The notes under the pieces are model-generated. The model saw only the letters and a list, made by a program, of their open reading frames with translations. It searched no databases and had not been told where the DNA came from. Shown piece after piece: positions 26,205 to 35,739 of a stretch of DNA of 64,000 nucleotides. How positions within the stretch are numbered: position 1 is the stretch's first letter; each line of letters begins with the position of its first letter. The translations under genes and the position numbers were made by a program. The stretch is from Vulcanimicrobiota bacterium (GTDB taxonomy: Bacteria > Vulcanimicrobiota > Xenobia > Xenobiales > JADMJV01), in the NCBI GenBank assembly GCA_017307785.1, contig JAFKGI010000036.1, positions 21,348-85,347 on the forward strand, in the 5' to 3' direction.

Positions 26205-27341
26205 ATGAGATCTCTGTTTTTCTGTCTGCTGCTTTCCACCGCCGTGCTGGCCCAGACTCCCCGGGGAATCCTGGTCGTGGTGGCCCGCGACCGCTCCGGG
26301 GCCGAGAACCTCTCAACCCAGCTCATCGCCGCTCGCGATCGAGCCCACCTGAGCGAGAATCAGCTGCAGGTGCGGCGGGTGCTGGCTCAGGGCTGGTCAC
26401 CCAAGCGTTTTCAGGAACTGGGCATCCTGGCCGCAGACCTGCCCATGGCCGGCGTCGGGCGCTACAGTTCCAGCGGCAAGCTGCTGGGGCTGGTGGGCTA
26501 CCCCGACTTTGTGGAGAAGAAGGTCAGCGACGCCGCCGGCAGCAGCGACCGATTGGTGCAGCGCTGGGCCGAGGCCAACGGAGTGGCTTTGCAACCGCCT
26601 CAACCGCTGATTCGCGCCGTCACGGTCGTTCCCGAGCTTCAGGAGCCCCTGGCGATTGGAGCCGAAGTGCTGGTATCGGTGCAGGCCGAAAGCGGCGGCA
26701 CGGTCCTGCTCAACAGTTCCTCCAACCGCTCGCTGACTTTGCCGGAGGCGGGAGGTGGGCTGTATCAGGGCAAGTACGTGGTGCAGCCGGAGGAGAAGGG
26801 CGACATTGCCCTCTATGCTCACTTCACCAACACCAGGGGCGTCAGCGAAGACAAACCGGTGGGGCACTTCCAGGCCATCGGCTGGGTGCCGCCGCAAATC
26901 ACCTCGGTGGAGTCCCTGGGCAACGATGTTTACCGGGTCAGCGGCACCGCCCCGCCGCGTGCCCTGGTCAAGGCCAGGTGTCATATCGACATGGGACGTT
27001 TTCTGTTCGTCGGCTACAGTGACTATGACGCCGAGTGGACGGCACAGGCGGATGACAAGGGCGCTTTTGCCTTCAATATGGATCTCAATAAGTCGGAGAC
27101 GCGTCGCAGCGACATCGATCTGGAAGCGAAGTTTACGCTTTACGCCCAGAATCCCGACAATGAGGCGGAACGCACGGCCGACTCCGAGTTTAGCAGCACC
27201 GTGCGCATGACCTACCTGCATCGCATCTCCCCGGCCTACTACGGCGGCGGCTGGGGGAACGGCTATCGCAGCGGATTCAACTTCGGCCTGGGTTACCCCG
27301 GCTACTATGGGCGCTGGGGCCGCGGCGGTCGCTGGTGGTGA
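26205..27341 (+). CDS. Secreted protein with Gly/Tyr/Trp-rich C-terminal tail
   Basis: 378 residues from ATG 26205 (the longer frame runs back under the previous gene). The signal peptide is MRSLFFCLLLSTAVLAQ. The first domain begins RGILVVVARDRSGAENLSTQ, with thioredoxin-like-sized alpha/beta spacing but no CxxC. Two beta-sandwich-like segments follow (LIRAVTVVPELQEPL; VPPQITSVESLGNDVYRVSG). The last 30 residues are Gly/Tyr/Trp/Arg-rich (YYGGGWGNGYRSGFNFGLGY). Such tails occur in surface or matrix proteins. Function not recognised. Confidence 0.6.
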   Translation: MRSLFFCLLLSTAVLAQTPRGILVVVARDRSGAENLSTQLIAARDRAHLSENQLQVRRVLAQGWSPKRFQELGILAADLPMAGVGRYSSSGKLLGLVGYPDFVEKKVSDAAGSSDRLVQRWAEANGVALQPPQPLIRAVTVVPELQEPLAIGAEVLVSVQAESGGTVLLNSSSNRSLTLPEAGGGLYQGKYVVQPEEKGDIALYAHFTNTRGVSEDKPVGHFQAIGWVPPQITSVESLGNDVYRVSGTAPPRALVKARCHIDMGRFLFVGYSDYDAEWTAQADDKGAFAFNMDLNKSETRRSDIDLEAKFTLYAQNPDNEAERTADSEFSSTVRMTYLHRISPAYYGGGWGNGYRSGFNFGLGYPGYYGRWGRGGRWW

Positions 27342-27374
27342 AGGACTGACTTAGACGGACGCGAACCGGCCGCC

Positions 27375-28187
27375 ATGCACATCCAGCCGGCCAAATTCCT
27401 GGAGATTTTCGATCAGGATATGCGGGGCGACACCGACCTGCACGATAAGGTCTACTACACGGTCACCCGCCCCAAGTTCGCGGCTCTGGTGGAAACCATG
27501 GCTGCTTTGCCCGAGCCCAGGTCAGTTCTGGAGATCGGCACCAGCCGATTTTCTCGGCAGCTCAAGCGGGCCTGTCCTCATTGGGAGGTGCACACCCTGG
27601 ATCTGGGTTCGACACATAAGGATGTCTCGGAAGCAGCCGGTCTTTCTTTTCATCTCGGCAACGTCTTGAACCCGCTGCCCGCACCTCGAGACTACTACGA
27701 CCTGATTCTCTTCAGTGAGGTGATCGAGCATCTGCAGGGCAATCCCCGTCTGGCTTTGCGTCATCTGCGCGAATGCTTGAAGCCGGGAGGGCGATTGCTG
27801 CTGACCACCCCCAATTTGGGCCGACTGCTCAATCGGGTGAAGCTTCTCCTGGGCCGCTCACCGGTGCCGGAGATCGGACCTCCCGAGTGGTGGGGCGGTC
27901 ATATGCGTGAATACACCTACCCCGAGATCCGCAACATGCTCGACCGTGAGGGATATCACCTCGAACAAGGTGGTCCTCACATGTACTGGGATGGAGTGCA
28001 CTTCTATATGAACTCCGGGCCTTTCGAGAGAAACGAGGATACGGGCAAAGTCGAGTTTCATCGGCGTTTCGGCGGCTGGAAAATGCCCCTGGGGCTGGTT
28101 TACTCGGTCCTGACCAACCGCATCGCTCAGTGGGTGCCCAGCCTGCGTCACGGGATGTTGGTGGTGGCCACTCGCCCGGCGCCTTAG
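27375..28187 (+). CDS. Class I SAM-dependent methyltransferase
   Basis: 270 residues. Motif I is SVLEIGTSRFSRQLK (a variant of the usual GxGxG), followed by VHTLDLGST, DYYDLILFSEVIEHL (motif II/post-I), RHLRECLKPGGRLLLTTPNL and a C-terminal extension. The EVIEHL and GGRLLLTTPN strings are typical of methyltransferase domain 11/23 proteins acting on small molecules, lipids or glycans. The substrate cannot be told. Its end overlaps the convergent dtd by 4 bases. Confidence 0.85.
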   Translation: MHIQPAKFLEIFDQDMRGDTDLHDKVYYTVTRPKFAALVETMAALPEPRSVLEIGTSRFSRQLKRACPHWEVHTLDLGSTHKDVSEAAGLSFHLGNVLNPLPAPRDYYDLILFSEVIEHLQGNPRLALRHLRECLKPGGRLLLTTPNLGRLLNRVKLLLGRSPVPEIGPPEWWGGHMREYTYPEIRNMLDREGYHLEQGGPHMYWDGVHFYMNSGPFERNEDTGKVEFHRRFGGWKMPLGLVYSVLTNRIAQWVPSLRHGMLVVATRPAP

Positions 28188-28636
28188 CTGCGCAGTTCGT
28201 CGGTATCCAGCCAGAGAGTGACCGGACCATCGTTGGTGAGCGAGACGTCCATATGGGTTTGAAAAACACCCGTCTCCACCCGTGGTAGAACCGAACGCAA
28301 CCGATCGACGAAGTGCTCGTAGAGTGGCACCGCCAACTCGGGTCGGGCGGCGCCGGTAAAAGACGGCCGGCGACCCTTCTTGCAGTCGCCAAAGAGGGTA
28401 AACTGCGACACCACCAGCGCGGAGCCACCGACATCCAGCAGCGAGAGGTTCATTTTGCCGGCTTCGTCCTCGAAAATGCGCAGGTTTACGATCTTGTCGG
28501 CCAACCACTCGGCTTCCTGGCTACTGTCGGTCTGGCTCACTCCGAGAAGAATGAGAAAGCCGCGCTCGATAGCGCCGCGCACGGTGCCCTCGACCTTGAC
28601 GTCAGCCCGAGAGACCTTCTGGACCAGTGCCCTCAA
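28184..28636 (-). CDS. dtd: D-aminoacyl-tRNA deacylase
   Basis: 150 residues, the full expected length. Hallmarks: MRALVQKVSRADVKVEG, GFLILLGVSQTDSSQEAEWL, LADKIVNLRIFEDEAGKMN, the SQFTLFGDCKKGRRPSF active-site segment and the C-terminal LTNDGPVTLWLDT. It hydrolyses D-aminoacyl-tRNAs (and glycyl-tRNA(Ala)). It follows rel with a 4-base overlap, a common bacterial pairing. Confidence 0.96.
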   Translation of the reverse strand: MRALVQKVSRADVKVEGTVRGAIERGFLILLGVSQTDSSQEAEWLADKIVNLRIFEDEAGKMNLSLLDVGGSALVVSQFTLFGDCKKGRRPSFTGAARPELAVPLYEHFVDRLRSVLPRVETGVFQTHMDVSLTNDGPVTLWLDTDELRS

Positions 28637-30882
28637 TGTCCGGCCTGGGTGTGCGTGCGCGAAACGCTGATGACTTCGCGCACTTTTTGCAGGCGCCGGA
28701 TCAAGTCTTCCAGCTGCCGTTTGTGCAGAATGTCGACGGCGATTTTGACAAAGGCGCGGTCTTTTTTGGCCCAGGCCTTACAGGAACGAGTGGGGATGCG
28801 CGTTTCGTTGAGAATGCCCATGACCTCCGAGAGCAGCCCGTCGCGATCCCAGGCGTCGATCTCCAACTCCACCGGGTAGCTGCCGCTTTCGCTGGCGGCT
28901 TCCCACTCCACTTCGATGACGCGTTCCGGAGCCTTGGCAATCATCGTCGCCAGGTTGGGACAGTCGGCGACGTGCACGGAAACGCCTTTGCCCAGGGTAA
29001 TGTATCCGATGACTTCATCTCCGGGCACGGGCGCGCAGCATTTGGAAAAGCGAATGAGGATATTCTCGATTCCCTTGACCCGGATTGGCTGCCCACTTTT
29101 CTTCTTGCCGCCGGCGGGCCGTCGCGGTGCGGGCAAAAGAGTCTGAGAGGATTCCTGGGGTAGTTCTTCACGCAAACGACCCAGGAATTGGGCCAGCGAG
29201 GTCTCGCCAAATCCCAGCGAGGCGAGCAGATCGTCGCCCTTTTCGAAGTTGAGCTGTTTGGCAATCCGGCCCATCAGGTCTTCGTCGTTGAGGACGCCGT
29301 CCATGCGTTGCTTGGTCAACTCGCGGCGCAGGATGTCGCGGCCGCGCAAAACGTTTTCCTCGCGGCGCTCTTTCTTGAACCAGTTGCGGATCTTGTTGCG
29401 GGCCTGGTTGCTGCCGCAGATGCGCAGCCAGTCCAGCGAGGGCGTGCCGTTTTTGCTGGTGATGACTTCGACCACGTCGGCGTTCTGCAGCTTGTAATCG
29501 AAGGGCACCATCTTGCCGTTGACTTTGGCGCCGATGCAACGATGGCCGACTTGCGTGTGCACCCGATAGGCAAAGTCGATGGGCACTGAGCCGGTGGGCA
29601 AATCGATGACGTCGCCGCCGGGCGTGAACACGAAGACTTCGTTGGAGAGCAAGTCCACTTTCAGGTTGTCGACGTACTCTTTGGCGTCGCGAGTTTCCGC
29701 GTCCCAGTCCAGGATGGCCCGGATCCACGGGTAGATTTCCTTGAACATGGCCGTGTCTTTGGAAGGCGGAGCCTTGCCTTCTTTGTAGGCCCAGTGGGCG
29801 GCAATGCCCATCTCGTTGACCTGGTGCATCTCCCAGGTGCGGATCTGGACTTCCAGCGGATGGTCACCCGGACCGTAAACGGTGGTGTGCAGGCTGCGAT
29901 AATTGTTGCTCTTGGGGACGGCGATGTAGTCCTTGATGCGGTCTTTCATGGGCACCCAGATGGAGTGCACCAGCCCCAGAATGCTGTAGCAGTCCTCGAC
30001 CTTGTCCACGATGATGCGCAGCGCCAGCAAATCATAGACGTCTTCCAGAGGCCTGTGGGTCCGCTGGATTTTCTTGAAGGTGGAGTAAAGGTGCTTTTCG
30101 CGCCACTCCAGCCGGGCCTTGATCTTCAGGGCTTCCAGGCGTTTTTCGATGCCGTTGCGGGCTTCTTCGATGGCCCGCTCGAGCACCGGGCGCAGACGTC
30201 CCAGACCTTGGGTCAATTCTTCGTATTCTTTGGGATAGCGGTAGCGGAAGGAGAGATCTTCCAGCTCGATTTTCATCTGGAACACGCCCAGGCGCGAGGC
30301 GATGGGCGCAAAGATCTCCAGAGTTTCGGTGGAGATGGCTTCCTGCTTTTGCGGCCGCAGGGCGCCCAGGGTTCTCAGGTTGTGCAGACGGTCGGCCAGT
30401 TTGATGAGAATGACGCGCAAGTCTCGCGCCATGGCCAGAAAAATTTTGCGCAGGTTTTCGGCCTGGGCCTGTTGCTTGCTGCGCGGAGTGGGGGCGTCGC
30501 GACCCTGACGAGAGCTGATCGAGGTCAGCTTGGTCACGCCGTCGACCAGCATGGAGATCTCCGGGCTGAAGGTGGTGGAGACTTCTTCCAGGGTGGTGGG
30601 CGTATCTTCCACGACATCGTGCAGCAGGGCGGCGGCCAGGGTGGGAGCGTCCAGCCGATAGTCGGCCAGGATGTGGGCTACGGCCACCGGGTGGGTAATG
30701 TAGGGCTCGCCGGAACTGCGCTGCTGGGGCCGATGGCGTTCCTCGGCCAGCAAGAAAGCACGGCCCACCAGTTCCAGGTCCTCAGGGCCATAAAAGGCTG
30801 AGAGGCGGCGCAGCAGGGACTCAAGTTCCGGCCCGCCGAGCTCGATGGCTTTTTGGCAGATTTCTCCATCTAGAGTAGTCAA
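28633..30882 (-). CDS. rel: Bifunctional (p)ppGpp synthetase/hydrolase (Rel/SpoT)
   Basis: 749 residues, a standard long RSH. The hydrolase domain has the His-Asp motif LLHDVVEDT (88-93). The synthetase domain shows KDYIAVPKSNNYRSLHTTVY and EVQIRTWEMHQVNEMGIAAH. TGS (VFVFTPGGDVIDLPTGSVPI), a zinc-finger/helical part (RFSKCCAPVPGDEVIGYITL) and a C-terminal ACT domain (YPVELEIDAWDRDGLL) follow. Both catalytic centres look intact, so it should make and degrade the stringent alarmone. It is followed by dtd. Confidence 0.95.
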   Translation of the reverse strand: MTTLDGEICQKAIELGGPELESLLRRLSAFYGPEDLELVGRAFLLAEERHRPQQRSSGEPYITHPVAVAHILADYRLDAPTLAAALLHDVVEDTPTTLEEVSTTFSPEISMLVDGVTKLTSISSRQGRDAPTPRSKQQAQAENLRKIFLAMARDLRVILIKLADRLHNLRTLGALRPQKQEAISTETLEIFAPIASRLGVFQMKIELEDLSFRYRYPKEYEELTQGLGRLRPVLERAIEEARNGIEKRLEALKIKARLEWREKHLYSTFKKIQRTHRPLEDVYDLLALRIIVDKVEDCYSILGLVHSIWVPMKDRIKDYIAVPKSNNYRSLHTTVYGPGDHPLEVQIRTWEMHQVNEMGIAAHWAYKEGKAPPSKDTAMFKEIYPWIRAILDWDAETRDAKEYVDNLKVDLLSNEVFVFTPGGDVIDLPTGSVPIDFAYRVHTQVGHRCIGAKVNGKMVPFDYKLQNADVVEVITSKNGTPSLDWLRICGSNQARNKIRNWFKKERREENVLRGRDILRRELTKQRMDGVLNDEDLMGRIAKQLNFEKGDDLLASLGFGETSLAQFLGRLREELPQESSQTLLPAPRRPAGGKKKSGQPIRVKGIENILIRFSKCCAPVPGDEVIGYITLGKGVSVHVADCPNLATMIAKAPERVIEVEWEAASESGSYPVELEIDAWDRDGLLSEVMGILNETRIPTRSCKAWAKKDRAFVKIAVDILHKRQLEDLIRRLQKVREVISVSRTHTQAGH

Positions 30883-30935
30883 GGCTTCATGCCGTTCGCC
30901 CCCAGGTACGAGATCTCTTGCTGAAAGTCTCTCGC

Positions 30936-32222
30936 TTAGTGTACGTCCAGCCAGCGTTGCAGCCGGACCAGTTCGCCTTTGAGGGCGGCGTAGCGCTGTT
31001 GCAGCCGTTCTTGCTCTTCTTCCAGATTTTTTCGTTGACCCGCCGGGGCTTTTTCGATTTTACCCGGCATCTGTGAGAGTTTTTCGGCCAGGGGCGAGAG
31101 TTCTTCCACGATCTGGTCGGCTCGCTGTTGAGCGGCGGGCCGGGTGAGGGTGGCCATGGGATCGCGCGGCTGGTGCAGAAAGGCCCACCCGAGCGCCAGC
31201 AGGCAAAGCCCGCTGACGACAATTCCCAGGCGGCGCTGCGGCGCCCGCGCTTCTTCTCCAGGAATCAGGGTCATCTCGGCCGGCGTGGCGACGCTGGGAA
31301 CGCGGCTGACTCGCCAGTGATCCAGGTCAGAGCGCCAGCCGGGCTGCAGTTCCGGGCCGATCAAGCCGATGGCCTGCTCCATCCACGACTCCGCGTAGTC
31401 GCGGGCCGCATCCTCGTCCAGGTCCCACCAGCTGCGCGCCAACTGGTGATAGAAGGTGGCCAGCTGATGGCGAAACTGGCCGGAAAATTCCAGATTGTCG
31501 GCGGTGCTCTGCAAGAGAAACTGCGACTGCGGCAGCAAGCCAATCTCGAATTTGCGGGTCACTTCGGCCACGGGGTCGCCGTCCAGCAGATTTTGGCGCA
31601 GCAGAGCGAGGTCCAGGTTCCAACGCTCCACGTCGGTGGCCAGCATCTGCATTTGCTCGGCCTGCACCTCGGGCACCGAGGTGAGCAGAACGGTCAAGTT
31701 CCAGATTTCCCGTAGAGGCCCGGCCTGCCCCTGATGGACCAGCTCGCCGGCGCGCTGACGGAGTCGATCGCGCAACAAGCCGACCACCTGGAGATAGCCG
31801 GGGTCGCGAGTCGCATCCGCCAGCTCTTTCCAGCGGCGATGAACGTCCTTGGCCAGCTCCAGATCCTGAGGCTTTTGGGTCCAGCGTAGATGGGCCAGGA
31901 CCGCCAGGTTGTGGGCGGACAGCAGGTGGGTCTCGGAGCTCCAGCGTCGCCAGGCATCCAGGGGGCGGCCTTCACAAATGTCCAGCCAGGCCAGTTGATC
32001 CAGGGGGCGAGTGGAGTCGAACCAGGTGGCTCGATGGAGGGGAGCTCGATCCCCGCTGAGTTCTGCCAGACAGACCTGAAAGACTTCCTCCGTCATTTCA
32101 GCGTCGGGCAGATCCATGACGTGCAACACGACGGCCGCCTCGAGCGTGCGGGGAGGCGCCTGTTCGCGGGGAATCCCCAACAGCCGGTAAGGATTGAGAG
32201 TAAAGGGATTCCAGACGCTCAC
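30936..32222 (-). CDS. Hypothetical protein: J-domain-like N-terminus, TM helix, C-terminal coiled coil
   Basis: 428 residues; its start overlaps the recJ stop by 4 bases. The N-terminus (NPFTLNPYRLLGIPREQAPP) recalls the start of DnaJ-like modules but lacks a clear HPD, so the likeness is weak. A long helical region follows. One TM helix (LGIVVSGLCLLALGWAFL) sits near residue 345, then a charged coiled coil (EEEQERLQQRYAALKGEL). It may be an inner-membrane scaffold. Its position between recJ and rel gives no firm clue. Confidence 0.55.
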   Translation of the reverse strand: MSVWNPFTLNPYRLLGIPREQAPPRTLEAAVVLHVMDLPDAEMTEEVFQVCLAELSGDRAPLHRATWFDSTRPLDQLAWLDICEGRPLDAWRRWSSETHLLSAHNLAVLAHLRWTQKPQDLELAKDVHRRWKELADATRDPGYLQVVGLLRDRLRQRAGELVHQGQAGPLREIWNLTVLLTSVPEVQAEQMQMLATDVERWNLDLALLRQNLLDGDPVAEVTRKFEIGLLPQSQFLLQSTADNLEFSGQFRHQLATFYHQLARSWWDLDEDAARDYAESWMEQAIGLIGPELQPGWRSDLDHWRVSRVPSVATPAEMTLIPGEEARAPQRRLGIVVSGLCLLALGWAFLHQPRDPMATLTRPAAQQRADQIVEELSPLAEKLSQMPGKIEKAPAGQRKNLEEEQERLQQRYAALKGELVRLQRWLDVH

Positions 32223-34618
32223 GCCCGGACCAAATGTTCCTCCAGGCGCAGGTGCCGCTCGTCAAACCCTTGCACCAACTGCATAAACTGCTCCCGCCCC
32301 TGGCACATCTCTTGGTAGCGTCTGGATTCCTCCAGTTTGCGACCCCCGGAGGTCCGGATGATCCAGGAGTCGGACTTTCGTTCTACGAGTTGAAGCTCCT
32401 CGAAGACCTGAACGGCCTGTTGCAGGCAGGCCTTGAGCGGCCGGATATCCTCCTCCACCGAGGGGAACTGGCGCACTTCCACCCGTCCTTCACGGGCGTG
32501 GCGGCGCAGAGACTTCCAGACGCCTTCCAGGCGGGGCCGATCCAGCCAGAGCTGGGATTGACGCTGGATTTCCTGACGCAACTCTCGCCCCCCGAAGAGC
32601 ACGTGAACGCGGGCGGCCTGTTGGATCGCCGACTGCAACAGATCCTGCCGGGTGGAGGGGGGATAGAGAAGCACCACGTCATCAAAACCGGCGCGCAGGC
32701 TGGCGTAGGTTTCGATACTCAGCAGATGCTGGGGCAAGGCTCCCTGCACCTTCTCGCGCTGGGCCTGATCGTGCACCACCACCAGCGGGGTGTGCCCCTG
32801 ATGCAGCAAAGCTTCCAGATAAGCGCGCCGACTGACGACGTTGCGCCCGTCCACCAGGCAAGGAGTGGCTTCCTGACGATTCCACTGGGCCTTGTTTTGC
32901 AGCAGGGCAAAAACTTGAGGTTCGGGCTCGAGCACGGCCTGCACGCGCAGGCTGGCGTAGGAGTGACCTTCCCAGCTTTCCTCTTCCAGTTCGAAGGTCA
33001 CATCGTAATAGAGATGCTTGTCCAGGATATGGGGGCGGTCGTCGGCCATGCGGAAGGCCACGGCCTTGCGCTCCAGATTGCCTTGCACCAGCCGGCAGCG
33101 CAGGTGCTCGCCGGTTTTGCCCATCACCTTGAGTTGATCGAGACGCACGCGCCGCGCCAGAAAGACCGGGGTGCGGTTGCCTTCGCCCAGAGGCTCGAGC
33201 ATCTTCAGGCTGCGCGCCAGGTCCAGGTTGGCGGCTTTCAAATCCAGTTCCAGGTCCACGTGCACGGGGGCGGGTCCCTGGCGCACTTCGGCGACCGCTT
33301 CGGCCAGGCGGCGACGCATTTCGTCCACGCGGTCCCAGGCCACGGTGAAGCCGGCCGCGCGGGCGTGTCCGCCGAATTTCACAAAGACATCAGCGCACTT
33401 TTGCATGGCGGCGTGCAGGTTGACGTTTTCGGGGGCGCGGGCCGAGCCTTTGCAGACATCGCCCACTCGCCCCATGATGAAGGCGGGCAGGCCGTAACGG
33501 TCCACCACCCGACTGGCGGTAATGCCCACCACACCCTGGTGCCATTCTTCGCCCGCTTCGACCACCACGCCCAGCTCCAGCAGGCTCGGATCCTGAGCCA
33601 GCCGCTCTTCCACCTGGGCGCGCATTCCCGCTTCCAGGTCGCGCCGTTGCTGATTGAGCTTGTCCAGATAGGAAGCTTGCTTGCGGGCCGGCTCATCTTC
33701 CTGAGTCATCAGCAGTTGCACGCCCAGGCGGGCGTGTTCCAGGCGACCGGCGGCATTGAGTCGGGGTCCCAGACCGAAACCGACGGCGAAACTGCCCCAG
33801 GGGCCTTCCTCCAGACCGGAAATCTGGGCCAGGGCGCGCAGGCCGGGGCGCTCCAGCAACGCCAGTTGACGAAGGCCGCTGCGCACCAGGCCGCGGTTCT
33901 CGCCCACCAGCGGCATGACGTCGGCGATAGTGGCCACCGCCACCAGGTCCAGGAACTGGGTGGGCCAGGCCAGTCCGCGCTGCTGGTGGAGCGCGCAAAT
34001 CAGCTTGTAGGCGACGGTGGTGCCGCACATCGGCTTGAAAGGATAAGCACAATCCGGCAACTGAGGATTGAGGTGGGCCTCGGGATTGGGCAACTGTGCC
34101 GGCAAATGATGGTGGTCTGTGACGATGACGGTCATTCCCAGATCATGGGCGACGTCGATGGCCTGGTGGCTGCTCGAGCCGCAGTCGCAGGTGAGCAACA
34201 TTTTCGCGCCGCGTGCGGCAGCCGCTTCCACGGCCTTGACGGAGACGCCGTAACCCTCGGTAAAGCGGCAGGGAACGTGATGCTCGACCTGAGCGCCCAA
34301 TTCCTGGAGCCCCTCGGCCAGCAGGACCGTCGAACAAATGCCGTCGACGTCGTAGTCACCGTGAATGAAGATGGGATGTCCTTGTTCGATGGCCGCTTCG
34401 ATCAGGCCGACCGCCTTGCCCATATCGCGAAACAGCATCGGATCCGAACAGACTTGAGAAGCATCATCGTAGAGAAAGCTGCGGGCTTCGTCCTGATCGC
34501 GCAGTTGGCGCTGGATCAGCAATTGGGCGATGACTTCGGGAATATCCAGGGCCTGAGCCAGAGCACGGGCTTCTTCGGGTTGATGGGGCCGGAGGGCCAG
34601 CCGGCGGGGATGCAGCAT
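32219..34618 (-). CDS. recJ: Single-stranded-DNA-specific exonuclease RecJ
   Basis: 799 residues. DHH phosphoesterase motifs are clear: FIHGDYDVDGICSTVLL, TCDCGSSSHQAIDVA and VIVTDHHHLPAQLPNPEAHL, then AYKLICALHQQRG. The DHHA1 part has VGITASRVVDRYGLPAFIM and FVKFGGHARAAGFTV with the nucleic-acid-binding GGH. The remaining 250 C-terminal residues are longer than in E. coli RecJ (577 aa), as in many other phyla. It degrades 5'-ended single strands in recombination and mismatch repair. Divergent from the phosphatase gene, 74 bases away. Confidence 0.93.
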   Translation of the reverse strand: MLHPRRLALRPHQPEEARALAQALDIPEVIAQLLIQRQLRDQDEARSFLYDDASQVCSDPMLFRDMGKAVGLIEAAIEQGHPIFIHGDYDVDGICSTVLLAEGLQELGAQVEHHVPCRFTEGYGVSVKAVEAAAARGAKMLLTCDCGSSSHQAIDVAHDLGMTVIVTDHHHLPAQLPNPEAHLNPQLPDCAYPFKPMCGTTVAYKLICALHQQRGLAWPTQFLDLVAVATIADVMPLVGENRGLVRSGLRQLALLERPGLRALAQISGLEEGPWGSFAVGFGLGPRLNAAGRLEHARLGVQLLMTQEDEPARKQASYLDKLNQQRRDLEAGMRAQVEERLAQDPSLLELGVVVEAGEEWHQGVVGITASRVVDRYGLPAFIMGRVGDVCKGSARAPENVNLHAAMQKCADVFVKFGGHARAAGFTVAWDRVDEMRRRLAEAVAEVRQGPAPVHVDLELDLKAANLDLARSLKMLEPLGEGNRTPVFLARRVRLDQLKVMGKTGEHLRCRLVQGNLERKAVAFRMADDRPHILDKHLYYDVTFELEEESWEGHSYASLRVQAVLEPEPQVFALLQNKAQWNRQEATPCLVDGRNVVSRRAYLEALLHQGHTPLVVVHDQAQREKVQGALPQHLLSIETYASLRAGFDDVVLLYPPSTRQDLLQSAIQQAARVHVLFGGRELRQEIQRQSQLWLDRPRLEGVWKSLRRHAREGRVEVRQFPSVEEDIRPLKACLQQAVQVFEELQLVERKSDSWIIRTSGGRKLEESRRYQEMCQGREQFMQLVQGFDERHLRLEEHLVRA

Positions 34619-34692
34619 GGTTGAAAGTTCTTCGTCATGGTCGGCGGTCCTTCGATCAGGGAAATTTCAGGCGTTGCCCCTACTGTGGTGTG

Positions 34693-35451
34693 ATGAGTAA
34701 CGTGCAGACCAATTTCAGTCGCACGCTGGCCGATATGCAGAAGTGGGGCCGGCAAGTCCAGTCGCATGCCACTCCCTGCGAAAAGGAAATCGCTCAGACT
34801 CTGGTCGACACCATCGACGGCGCCACTCCCGAGACCCTGGGCCAGACTAAAAAAGACGTGCGCGGCCTACTTTGGGACATCCGCCGGCATGCTCCGGACG
34901 GTTGCTCCGACCTGCGCCGTAGCTACGAGAAGCTGCGCAACCTGGCTCTCGACGGCAGTTATCCCCACACCGTCTACACGATTCGCCCCTCCGCCTGCGA
35001 CGTGCCGAACTTTCAAATCATCAGTCCCAAGTATCTGCGCGGGGGACAACCGGACCAGGAGGGCCTGCAGTGGCTGGCCGCTCAGGGAGTCAAGACGGAA
35101 GTGGATCTGCGTGGCTCCGACCGTGACAATGCCTGGGACCCGCCCACCGAGTATCCGCTCCGGGTGGTCCGAGTGGCGGTCGAGGATTTTCAGCCGCCCA
35201 GCTACCGACAGGTCGAGGACTTTATCCAGATCGTCAACGAGCCGGCCAACCAGCCGGTCTACGTCCATTGCAAGGCCGGCGTCGGCCGCACCGGCGTGAT
35301 GACCGCCTGCTGGCGCATCTCCCAGGGCATGACGGCCGACGAAGCGCTCGAGGCCGAACGCATCAACTCGCAATACGGCACGCTCAAGCAGGAACAGTTC
35401 GTGCGCGACTTCGAGACCTATTGGAACGAGAAGAACTCAGCCGCCGGGTAA
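34693..35451 (+). CDS. Dual-specificity (tyrosine) phosphatase-like protein
   Basis: 252 residues from ATG 34693 (the longer frame would begin at the recJ start). The N-terminal 90 residues form an uncharacterised helical domain. The phosphatase domain shows ISPKYLRGGQPDQEGLQWLA, VKTEVDLRG and the P-loop VHCKAGVGRTG with Cys193 and Arg199; Asp165 in VAVEDF is a candidate general acid. The plan is that of bacterial DSP-like phosphatases acting on phosphotyrosine, phosphoinositide or inositol phosphate. No signal peptide, so likely cytoplasmic. Confidence 0.85.
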   Translation: MSNVQTNFSRTLADMQKWGRQVQSHATPCEKEIAQTLVDTIDGATPETLGQTKKDVRGLLWDIRRHAPDGCSDLRRSYEKLRNLALDGSYPHTVYTIRPSACDVPNFQIISPKYLRGGQPDQEGLQWLAAQGVKTEVDLRGSDRDNAWDPPTEYPLRVVRVAVEDFQPPSYRQVEDFIQIVNEPANQPVYVHCKAGVGRTGVMTACWRISQGMTADEALEAERINSQYGTLKQEQFVRDFETYWNEKNSAAG

Positions 35452-35592
35452 GCAAGTCCGAGTGGTCGAGAATTGGGGAGTCGCTGAATGTTTGAGGCTG
35501 CCCAGCAGGCTGCCGAAGTTGAGGCATAGACTGGCGAAAAGCACCAGCAGTGCCAGTTGCACGCGTTGTGAGTAAGTCAGCATCTCAGTCAT
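35437..35592 (-). CDS. Possible small membrane protein (51 aa)
   Basis: From ATG 35592 the frame gives MTEMLTYSQRVQLALLVLFA, one hydrophobic helix (ALLVLFASLCLNFGSLLG) and a polar tail. It lies in the otherwise empty 288-base gap before pdxS and overlaps the end of the phosphatase gene by 15 bases. No good ribosome site is seen, so this may be chance. Confidence 0.3.
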   Translation of the reverse strand: MTEMLTYSQRVQLALLVLFASLCLNFGSLLGSLKHSATPQFSTTRTCLPGG

Positions 35593-35739
35593 AACCGGGT
35601 CTACGTCGGGTTGGCTCGGTCGGTTCACCAGGACAACTGGTCGAAGTTTTTTGGGAAAACTGTGCCTTTTCGACCGACCTCCGGCGATCTAGGATGCGAT
35701 CTCGGGGTCAATCTATTCCTACCCATTTAGGAGTTCGAC
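35593..35739 (+). promoter_or_regulatory. pdxS upstream region with ribosome site
   Basis: TAGGAG at 35729-35734 sits 5 bases before the pdxS GTG. A TAGGAT (near 35690) could be a -10 box with a poor -35. No riboswitch or operator is recognised; the remainder looks unstructured. Confidence 0.35.

Noticed and set aside
32234..34624. 796-codon plus-strand frame opposite recJ
   Set aside because: Same effect; recJ motifs are intact on the minus strand and this frame is Gln/His/Ala-rich, typical of antisense.
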